A DNA stretch of 64,000 nt, taken from Taudactylus pleione. Its lineage: Eukaryota; Chordata; Amphibia; Anura; Myobatrachidae. Every line of letters begins with the position of its first letter. The first letter of the stretch is position 1. This document shows, in pieces, positions 55,615 to 64,000 of the stretch. Position numbers and translations under genes: made by a program. A model generated the notes under the pieces. It saw only the letters and a list, made by a program, of their open reading frames with translations. It searched no databases and was not told the DNA's origin. The stretch is taken from the NCBI GenBank assembly GCA_031769625.1, contig JAUIMM010000694.1, positions 4,982,501-5,046,500 on the forward strand, in the 5' to 3' direction.

Positions 55615-58600
55615 CGGCTAAACACAGAAAATAATTTTTTTTTTGGTTTGGACTGGAGTGTACTTTGTGGGTTACAGCACCCTTTAACGGTCAAGCCAGC
55701 CGGCCCTTTACTTATGACACAGGCGCACGCTTGGCACTACTTTGTTGATGCACGTGCGGCTACTGCGCACACAATTCACAAACACAGAAAATAATTTTTT
55801 TTTGGTTTGGACTGGAGTGTACTTTCGGGGGTTACAGCACCCTTTAACGGTCAAGCCAGCCGGCCCTTTACTTATGACACAGGCGCACGCTTGGCACTAC
55901 TTTGTTGATGCACGTGCGGCTACTGCGCACACAATTCACAAACACAGAAAATAATTTTTTTTTGGTTTGGACTGGAGTGTACTTTCGGGGGTTACAGCAC
56001 CCTTTAACGGTCAAGCCAGCCGGCCCTTTACTTATGACACAGGTGCACACTTGGCACTACTTTGTTGATGCACGTGCGGCTACTGCGCACACAATTCACA
56101 AACACAGAAAATAATTTTTTTTTGGTTTGGACTGGAGTGTACTTTTGGGGGTTAAAGCACCCTTTAACGGTCAAGCCAGCCGGCCCTTTACTTATGACAC
56201 AGGCGCACGCTTGGCACTACTTTGTTGATGCACGTGCGGCTACTGCGCACACAATTCACAAACACAGAAAATAATTTTTTTTTTGGTTTGGACTGGAGTG
56301 TACTTTCGGGGGTTACAGCACCCTTAACGGTCAAGCCAGCCGGCCCTTTACTTATGACACAGGCGCACGCTTGGCACTACTTTGTTGATGCACGTGCGGC
56401 TACTGCGCACACAATTCACAAACACAGAAAATAATTTTTTTTTTGGTTTGGACTGGAGTGTACTTTCGGGGGTTACAGCACCCTTAACGGTCAAGCCAGC
56501 CGGCCCTTTACTTATGACACAGGCGCACGCTTGGCACTACTTTGTTGATGCACGTGCGGCTACTGCGCACACAATTCACAAACACAGAAAATAATTTTTT
56601 TTTTGGTTTGGACTGGAGTGTACTTTCGGGGGTTACAGCACCCTTAACGGTCAAGCCAGCCGGCCCTTTACTTATGACACAGGCGCACGCTTGGCACTAC
56701 TTTGTTGATGCACGTGCGGCTACTGCGCACACAATTCACAAACACAGAAAATAATTTTTTTTTGGTTTGGACTGGAGTGTACTTTCGGGGGTTACAGCAC
56801 CCTTTAACGGTCAAGCCAGCCGGCCCTTTACTTATGACACAGGCGCACGCTTGGCACTACTTTGTTGATGCACGTGCGGCTACTGCGCACACAATTCACA
56901 AACACAGAAAATAATTTTTTTTTTGGTTTGGACTGGAGTGTACTTTCGGGGGTTACAGCACCCTTAACGGTCAAGCCAGCCGGCCCTTTACTTAGGACAC
57001 AGGCGCACGCTTGGCACTACTTTGTTGATGCACGTGCGGCTACTGCGCACACAATTCACAAACACAGAAAATAATTTTTTTTTTGGTTTGGACTGGAGTG
57101 TACTTTCGGGGGTTACAGCACCCTTAACGGTAAAGCCAGCCGGCCCTTTACTTATGACACAGGTGCACGCTTGGCACTACTTTGTTGATGCACGTGCGGC
57201 TACTGCGCACACAATTCACAAACACAGAAAATAATTTTTTTTTGGTTTGGACTGGAGTGTACTTTCGGGGGTTACAGAACCCTTTAACGGTCAAGCCAGC
57301 CGGCCCTTTACTTATGACACAGGCGCACGCTTGGCACTACTTTGTTGATGCACGTGCGGCTAATGCGCACACAATTCACAAACACAGAAAATAATTTTTT
57401 TTTTGGTTTGGACTGGAGTGTACTTTGGGGGTTACAGCACCCTTTAACGGTCAAGCCAGCCGGCCCTTTACTTATGACACAGGTGCACGCTTGGCACTAC
57501 TTTGTTGATGCACGTGCGGCTACTGCGCACACAATTCACAAACACAGAAAATAATTTTTTTTTGGTTTGGACTGGAGTGTACTTTCGGGGGTTACAGCAC
57601 CCTTTAACGGTCAAGCCAGCCGGCCCTTTACTTATGACACAGGTGCACGCTTGGCACTACTTTGTTGATGCACGTGCGGCTACTGCGCACACAATTCACA
57701 AACACAGAAAATAATTTTTTTTTGGTTTGGACTGGAGTGTACTTTGGGGGTTACAGCACCCTTTAACGGTCAAGCCAGCCGGCCCTTTACTTATGACACA
57801 GGCGCACGCTTGGCACTACTTTGTTGATGCACGTGCGGCTACTGCGCACACAATTCACAAACACAGAAAATAATTTTTTTTTGGTTTGGACTGGAGTGTA
57901 CTTTCGGGGGTTACAGCACCCTTTAACGGTCAAGCCAGCCGGCCCTTTACTTATGACACAGGTGCACGCTTGGCACTACTTTGTTGATGCACGTGCGGCT
58001 ACTGCGCACACAATTCACAAACACAGAAAATAATTTTTTTTTGGTTTGGACTGGAGTGTACTTTCGGGGGTTACAGCACCCTTTAACGGTCAAGCCAGCT
58101 GGCCCTTTACTTATGACACAGGTGCACGCTTGGCACTACTTTGTTGATGCAAGTGCGGCTACTGCGCACACAATTCACAAACACAGAAAATAATTTTTTT
58201 TTGGTTTGGACTGGAGTGTACTTTCGGGGGTTACAGCACCCTTTAACGGTCAAGCCAGCCGGCCCTTTACTTATGACACAGGTGCACGCTTGGCACTACT
58301 TTGTTGATGCACGTGCGGCTACTGCGCACACAATTCACAAACACAGAAAATAATTTTTTTTTGGTTTGGACTGGAGTGTACTTTCGGGGGTTACAGCACC
58401 CTTTAACGGTCAAGCCAGCCGGCCCTTTACTTATGACACAGGCGCACGCTTGGCACTATTTTGTTGATGCACGTGCGGCTACTGCGCACACAATTCACAA
58501 ACACAGAAAATAATTTTTTTTTTGGTTTGGACTGGAGTGTACTTTCGGGGGTTACAGCACCCTTAACGGTCAAGCCAGCCGGCCCTTTACTTATGACACA

Positions 58601-59150
58601 GGCGCACGCTTGGCACTACTTTGTTGATGCACGTGCGGCTACTGCGCACACAATTCACAAACACAGAAAATAATTTTTTTTTTGGTTTGGACTGGAGTGT
58701 ACTTTCGGGGGTTACAGCACCCTTAACGGTCAAGCCAGCCGGCCCTTTACTTATGACACAGGCGCACGCTTGGCACTACTTTGTTGATGCACGTGCGGCT
58801 ACTGCGCACACAATTCACAAACACAGAAAATAATTTTTTTTTTGGTTTGGACTGGAGTGTACTTTCGGGGGTTACAGAACCCCCCTAAAGGTCAAGCCAG
58901 CCGGCCCTTTACTTATGACACAGGCGCACGCTTGGCACTACTTTGTTGATGCACGTGCGGCTACTGCGCACACAATTCACAAACACAGAAAATAATTTTT
59001 TTTTGGTTTGGACTGGAGTGTACTTTCGGGGGTTACAGCACCCTTTAACGGTCAAGCCAGCCGGCCCTTTACTTATGACACAGGCGCACGCTTGGCACTA
59101 CTTTGTTGATGCACGTGCGGCTACTGCGCACACAATTCACAAACACAGAA
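55615..59150 (-). repeat. 160-bp tandem array of hAT copy 5
   Basis: About 22 units, nearly all with GATGCACGTGCGGCTACTGC (one has GCAAGTGC instead at ~58150). Variation is limited to A/T-run length, CTTTAACGG/CTTAACGG and GGCGCACGC/GGTGCACGC, suggesting recent expansion or ongoing homogenisation. Confidence 0.96.
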
Positions 59151-59510
59151 AATATATTATTTTTTTAGCACTTGGGGGGAGCACCCCTGATGGACAGAGC
59201 ACCCCCTGGACAACACTACAGCACCCCTTTAGGTCTGGGACACTGCACAGGACTTTGGAGTGGACACAGCCCCTATGGAGAACTGACTGCACAACACAGT
59301 CCAGCCAGCCCCTATGGACTTTGAAGTAGTGGACACAGCCCCTATTAACAACAGCAGCACAGCACAACACAACCAGCCCCTATGGACTTTGAAGTAGTGG
59401 ACAACAGCAGCACTACACTACACTACACTACACTACACTACACAGCCCTAACTCCCACCCTCCCTCTTCACTGTCCACAGCCGAGTGAGAAAATGGCGCC
59501 GACGCGGGTA

Positions 59511-59520
59511 CCTTATATAG
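59511..59520 (-). promoter_or_regulatory. TATA box of hAT copy 5
   Basis: The minus strand reads CTATATAAGG about 160 bp inside the terminus. Transcription would run leftward through the array into the transposase gene. Confidence 0.55.
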
Positions 59521-59899
59521 GATCCAAAACCCGCGAGACTCGGAAGGCGGGATGATGACGTTTTGCCTCGATTTCAGATCCGAGTCAGGCGGGAAAAGTC
59601 GAGCCTGACTCGGATCGGACTCGGATCGGGGGGGCTCGGGGGGGTTCGGATTTCAGAAATCCGAACCCGCTCACCCCTAGTCCTGACCAATCAAATAATT
59701 GTCACATGACATTAATTAGCATAATATAATAATACACTGTATGTACAAAAAATACCAACAATATATATGCATAATAAAAACAAGTGGAATGGATTTCCCA
59801 TATAATATAAAGAGGATTAAATGTTTCCTTAATATCCTTAAGCAGTCTAGCTGTCAATCAAAATTGCTTTTACTTTGCCTCATCATAGGTTGCCAGGTT

Positions 59900-60004
59900 A
59901 CTAAGAACTCACAATCACAGTCTCCATATTTGATCATCTGACGGTTGGATTACACCTTAATTGATTCAAGGCACTTATATGAGTCATCCTAATTTTTTCT
60001 TGCA
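59900..60004. repeat. Right arm of 105-bp inverted repeat
   Basis: Inverted partner of 50787-50891, ending TTTTTTCTTGCA. Confidence 0.88.
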
Positions 60005-60013
60005 CCCCTAAAG

Positions 60014-60663
60014 GAGGGTTAGGGGGAGAAGAGGGGAGGGTTAGCTGTACTTACCTCCGCTGTCGGGATTTCCTCCCTTCGGCCAGCCGCTGTCGGGATT
60101 TGAACCTGCGGCTATACAATCCTATTCCATCCCTAGAAAGTCAGGATCCCACACCCAAAAAATAAATAAATAAAATAAATATGGGGGTCTACCCTCCCCA
60201 GGGGCAGCCAGCCCTGGATTGAAAGCTATACCCCTCACCCCTGGTGTCAGTGGGTGTGTGAGTAATGGTTAATAAAAAAGTGTTTAATAATATTGTTTTT
60301 TACAGGCGGCCTACAATTCCCAGCAAGCCTGCCCCGGCATGATGGCCCTTGTTGAACCACAAGTGCCAGCTTGCCCGGACATTGAGGGCCCGCTGGCCAC
60401 TATATTACACCTGTCAAATATATTAAAATTTAGACAGAACACACACACGGGCAGTTGTGTACATTTAATAAATAAATACTCCTACACTCTTATCAGCGGG
60501 TTTCCCATTCATTTTAATGGACAGCGATTGAAGGTGGCCCTGTCTCTAGCGACACAGCATTTTAAAGGGAAAGTTCATCGGTTTGTTATTTTGGCAAGAC
60601 CCTGGAAGCCTACATGTAACGAAGACGACCTCTTCCCAGTATTTTGTGAGTATTAAATTAGAG
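60014..60663. repeat. Continuation of the TTAGGG-type repeat, then other repeat-like DNA
   Basis: 60014-60120 continues the repeat broken at 49444 (GAGGGTTAGGGGGAGAAG). 60121-60660 contains TACAATTCCCAGCAAGCC and AACCACAAGTGCCAGC, wording of a dispersed repeat I cannot name. No gene. Confidence 0.5.
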
Positions 60664-61135
60664 CAGGGATGGGGAACCTCAGGCCCGGGAGCCACATACG
60701 CAGGCATGCCGGCATTTAGCTCACTCCTTCCGGGAGGGAGCTGTCGGGCTTACAGGGCTGGGGGTGTGATGCGGACAAAGGGGGCGGGGCCCGGCACATG
60801 ACGCGACATTGGGGGCGGAGCATTGGGTGTGACAGCGCGATTGCGTCATCATGGCTCTGCCCCCTCTTTACAATGCATTGATTAATGGCATTGTGCAGCC
60901 GGGAGCGGAGCCACTATGACGCGAATCAGCGCGAATCGCGTCACTGGCCCCCCTGCTGCCGGCGTTTTTACTTAATAGCACAGGGGGGTGCGGACACATC
61001 ACCAGGGCCAGGAGGATTGCCTGATTTCCCGGGGGGTCGGGAGCGGCACCCGATATTAGGGAGGCTCCCGACCAAATCGGGAGGGTAGGCAAGTATGCGT
61101 ATACGAGAGGACAATCATTTGGTCTGGCCCTCAGA
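60664..61135. mobile_element. Outer hAT-like MITE split by another MITE
   Basis: CAGGGATGGGGAACCTCAGG at 60666 is a hAT-like terminus. Its other side appears to resume after 61105 (GGTCTGGCCC). The inner element 60701-61097 separates the halves. The outer right end and duplication are not resolved. Confidence 0.45.
60701..61097. mobile_element. hAT-type MITE (CATACTTGCC family), copy 5
   Basis: The right end GGGAGGGTAGGCAAGTATG is typical; the left end CAGGCATGCC is diverged. Flanks CACATACG and CGTATACG match at 6 of 8. The interior has the TGCGTCATCATGG/CCACTATGACGCG pair. Confidence 0.65.
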
Positions 61136-61439
61136 GCTTTTTTCTGCTAGCCTCATCTGGCTAGCATGGTCAGGGAGCGATTAACAATGGGGCTGATGGA
61201 GCTACAGCTCCAGGCCCTCTATCAGAATAGGCCCACAGCAGCATCTACTGTGTGTGCTGCTGTAGACAGAAATTTTTCTTTCCTTCTACAGCAGCCTGCC
61301 AATGCCCCAAACTCCCCTCCCCCGGCCGCGCACCCCCCATCCCCCCAGCTGCGAGGATCAAAAGCCTACATCAACAGAATAGCCCGGGGAAACATAATGG
61401 TTGTGCAGTGGAAAGCTAGTCTTCACTAACCTTCCCAGT

Positions 61440-61665
61440 GCCGCTAATGCACATCGCACAGTGATTTTATCAACGCCTACGCGCCGCGTGAAGTTACTTA
61501 GTGTGACGTCACAGAGATGCCGCCCACCATTACCGCACTCTGAAGCAGCCAGGCTATGTCCATCTGCCCAGCGTAGGCTCACCTCAGCAGACACAGCAGT
61601 TCCGTGGAGGCATCCTGGCAGCAGCAGCAGCAGCAGGGTGTCTGATCCTCCGAGAGCTGACTGAG
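61440..61665 (+). promoter_or_regulatory. Candidate CRE-containing promoter and first exon
   Basis: A CpG-bearing stretch with a perfect CRE palindrome TGACGTCA (61504-61511), a CAGCAG run, and a strong donor CTGAG/GTAAGG at 61665/61666. No TATA and no long frame. The combination is what a non-coding first exon would show, but it may equally be part of an unrecognised repeat. Confidence 0.22.
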
Positions 61666-61778
61666 GTAAGGTGCTTGTAGTCATGATGCTGCTGCTGATA
61701 GTATAGTACAGTAGAAATGGTATGTACTGTATAATGCAGAGCAGACTGAGCTCAGAGTTTAATAATTCTATATATACT

Positions 61779-61842
61779 ATGTGTGTGTGTGTGTGTGTGT
61801 ATGTATGTGTGTATAACTGTATATATATATATATATATATTT
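61779..61842. repeat. (TG)n-(TA)n microsatellite
   Basis: Alternating TG then TA dinucleotides. Confidence 0.9.
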
Positions 61843-61960
61843 TGAAGGATATATATAGATTACGTAAAGTAGTTCTCTGAGTATAGAAAATCTCGCACCA
61901 GTCACGAATTTATAAAGCCCGATGCCCTCCAGCTTCCTCCAATATACCCGTACCAAGGAC

Positions 61961-62269
61961 AACACAGAAGAGCGCACGTGTGAGTAAATTTATAAACAGA
62001 TATTTACTGTATAAAAACAGCTCACACACATCGGAGATAGTAGTAAAACGTGGTGACGTCCTTTACCAGTCCTGCTGTTAGATGTCCTGCCGGAGGTGCT
62101 CTATCAGTGTAGGGGTGAAGCCGCATTGAGAATCGTGCTGACAGTCATGGAGACGCCGGCGTAGATGGGTGGCTGAGACCATTTTACTACTATCTCTGAT
62201 GTATGTGAGCTGTTTTTATATAGTAATTATCTGTTTATAAAGTTACTCACACCTGCGCTCGTCTGTGTT
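61961..62269. mobile_element. Palindromic MITE with ~89-bp arms
   Basis: Arms 61961-62049 and 62181-62269 are imperfect inverted copies (CTCACACACATCGGAGATAG against CTATCTCTGATGTATGTGAG) around a 131-bp spacer. No coding content. An (AT)n microsatellite follows at 62276-62313. Confidence 0.75.
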
Positions 62270-62272
62270 TTT

Positions 62273-62322
<50 letters not shown>

Positions 62323-62344
62323 CACTGTGTGTGTGTGTGCACAT

Positions 62345-62923
62345 ATATATCATACAAACTCGGCACTCACATGCTTTTCAAACTGCAACTCCTTTCAACA
62401 TAGGGAATTTTGGTTCCAAAATATTGCAATAATTTGTTAAGCTGGCCACCGCTTCACGGTCATTCCCATCTGGCCAGTCCCTACACTGATTCTCAGATAA
62501 ATGATCTTGGTCTGCCACCTTTGGCTCAAGCTTGCATACATTTTAAACATGAAACTGGGTCCTGCCTTAAAGAGACAGGACCACACCCAGGGCTATCAGT
62601 TTATAAGCACCTGGAAAAAGAAAAAAAGTTTGTCTTACATTTGAAAAACAGGGGCCCTAGCAAGTGTGACCACAAAATGTAAATAAACGGCAGGCTTAAT
62701 CCACGGCACTCAACCATCTGGGGTGTCCTTGGCATGTGACCACACCATCTACATAAAAAATATCATACAAACTCGGCACTCGCATGCTTTTCAAACTGCA
62801 ACTCCTTTGAACATAGGGAAGGTTGGCTCCAAAATATTGCAATAATTTGTTTAGCAGATTTTTTGTGTAGATGGTGTGGTCACAATCCACAACACTCAAC
62901 CATCTGGGGTGCCCTTGGTATAA
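62345..62923. repeat. Pair of direct repeats, possible Penelope-type termini
   Basis: CATACAAACTCGGCACTC followed by CATGCTTTTCAAACTGCAAC occurs at ~62350 and ~62764. ACTCAACCATCTGGGGTG occurs at ~62707 and ~62895. Together they form overlapping direct and inverted copies. No coding region; the element type is uncertain. Confidence 0.5.
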
Positions 62924-63508
62924 GGGCCTGATTCAGAGCCGCTCGTTCGTTCCGAGCAATGTTTGCACAACTGCGCATGTGTACGGATCGTAATACGCAT
63001 GCGCGAACCAGTCAGTGCGGCCGAAAATCGTTTGTTCGCTAAATAGCGAATGCCTGCTATTTTGAGTGACATGAGGAGGCGTATGTGGGTGGTAACAGGG
63101 GAAGGTGCTTGAAAACGGGGAGTGGAGATCAGAACGCAGGCGTGCTTAAAGGTCAAAACGGGCGTTTTATGGGTGTGTATAATTAATACAGCAGCGTCAT
63201 TGACCACGTCACTTGGTTATTTTATAGTCAGAACTGCTCGCAAGATTGTGGAAGGAAAAACCAACCACAAGAATAGCGAGCAGTTCATACGCTGGTCGAT
63301 GTACTCGATTAATCTAATAAATAGCGGACATGACGTAGGATGCGAGCAGCCAGGGGGCGTAGTTTTCAAAAAAACGACCGCAAGTTTTGTTCGCTCGTTC
63401 AGACCTAGAGGCGTGAACAGACCGCAAAGAGCGAACGGTTCATTTGAATAGCCACCCCTTTTTTCTGAACGAGCGAGCGCAAATAGCGTCCGGCTCTGAA
63501 TCAGGCCC
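62924..63508 (+). mobile_element. ~585-bp MITE with foldback-family termini, copy M3
   Basis: Ends GGGCCTGATTC and GAATCAGGCCC with perfect 3-bp duplication TAA (62921-62923, 63509-63511). Body as M2, with a 14-bp-shorter left part. It contains a 109-codon frame at 63122-63451. Confidence 0.88.
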
Positions 63509-63511
63509 TAA

Positions 63512-64000
63512 GCCTGTCGTTTGTGTGTGTGTATGTATATATATATATATATAATATATATATAATTTATATCTACAGTATGTCTCTATATATGTATGCA
63601 TAGCTATACAATATATAAATATATATATATATGTTTATAAATAAGTATCTATATATTATAAATTGAGAGAGAGCATGTTTGATTTTTTGATGTCTGAAAT
63701 GGTTGGGTATGGGATGCCAGCGATCAAAATCCTGACGCCGGCATCCTGATAGGGTTAGGATACTGTACCTACCCCTAAACCTCCCTCCATGATGCCTAGT
63801 GCCTCTTAGGACCTAACCCTCCTCCTAGTGCCTAACCCTAACGCTAATCCCCCCCCATTGGTTACCACCATACTCAGATGGCATAAACCACTCTTTGATT
63901 TTCAGGTACAGTATGTCTCTGTTAAAGCATTTTATTAATAAACCATAGTTTGTGGGGTTTTTTATTTATTTTTTGTATAGAACATGTGGTGTGTGCTTCA
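63512..64000. repeat. (AT)n microsatellites and inverted TTAGGG-type repeat
   Basis: 63525-63660 is AT/TG microsatellite. 63706-63860 has CCTAACCCT-type blocks and GACGCCGGCATCCTGATAGG, the inverted relative of 49100-49444. 63870-64000 shows nothing recognisable. Confidence 0.6.

Larger units (their letters stand above)
51838..59679 (-). mobile_element. hAT transposon copy 5, full-length
   Basis: A 7,842-bp element with ends TAGGGGTGTGC and GCTCACCCCTA and a perfect non-repetitive 8-bp duplication GTCCTGAC (51830-51837, 59680-59687), the clearest proof of the family's boundaries. It carries the longest 160-bp array (about 22 units) and a transposase gene with one in-frame stop. Confidence 0.97.
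50698..60001 (-). mobile_element. Penelope-like element remnant, heavily nested
   Basis: With the MITE (50908-51506) and hAT copy 5 removed, about 860 bp remain. Near 51764-51793 the minus strand has a GGTC/GACC stem followed by GAAAC, after a degenerate CTTGAAA where a hammerhead has CTGATGA: a Penelope-like ribozyme region. 105-bp inverted arms lie at 50787-50891 and 59900-60004. The outer flanks share the 12-bp GCACCCCTAAAG (49433-49444, 60002-60013), a plausible target duplication. No polymerase coding part is present. Confidence 0.5.

Noticed and set aside
34465..59329. Regular 70-aa frames every 160 bp, resembling a CRISPR-like or gene-array pattern
   Set aside because: The whole 160-bp unit is repeated with no unique spacers. 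The frames are unit shadows and lie inside hAT elements on the strand opposite to transcription.
1..64000. tRNA, rRNA, CRISPR arrays, bacterial operons or a viral genome
   Set aside because: None of the expected motifs, spacings or gene orders are present. All recognisable proteins belong to eukaryotic transposable elements.

Overview
The window reads as vertebrate intergenic DNA, most likely from an amphibian (anuran-type) genome. It has no bacterial-style operons, rRNA or tRNA genes and no recognisable complete cellular gene. It is filled with Ty3/sushi-type chromovirus pieces, BED-finger hAT transposons, Penelope-like retroelements, foldback and MITE families and satellites. The organism assignment is an inference from this repeat spectrum.

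Layout. 1-5334 holds two halves of sushi-group Ty3 retroelements arranged head to head: a minus-strand 5' half (LTR, gag, protease, RT) abutting a plus-strand 3' half (RNase H, integrase, chromodomain, LTR). 5335-6680 is a ~63-bp minisatellite cut by a foldback element. 6681-9567 is a run of MITEs with one candidate cellular exon (7321-7535). 10110-18110 is a 30-bp AT-rich satellite split by hAT copy 1. 18263-28297 is mixed: four foldback elements, hAT MITEs, a decayed gypsy pol and a diverged hAT relative. 28300-29060 is AT-rich, low-repeat DNA resembling conserved noncoding sequence.

29926-47286 holds hAT copies 2, 3 and 4, with a Penelope 3' end and a foldback element between them. 47641-48410 is a GCTGTG/TTTTG low-complexity block. 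48420-48900 again looks like conserved noncoding DNA. 49445-50692 is a solo LTR with a perfect 5-bp duplication. 50698-60001 is a second Penelope-like element that received a MITE and the full-size hAT copy 5. 60014-64000 is further nested MITEs and microsatellites.

How the parts relate. Five copies of one hAT family cover 27.9 kb (about 44% of the window), four with perfect and one with a 7/8 8-bp target duplication. Three carry a ~1,037-codon BED/hAT transposase gene: copy 5 has a single in-frame stop, copy 3 two compensating frameshifts, copy 4 several lesions. Copies 1 and 2 are deletion derivatives sharing one junction and a 98-aa reading frame for the dimerisation domain only. All carry 160-bp tandem arrays with E-box palindromes between promoter and transposase gene.

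The most unusual signal is a family of ~480-550 bp elements (seven copies) built almost entirely of consecutive short palindromes in a conserved order, with 3-bp target duplications. I do not recognise it as a described family.
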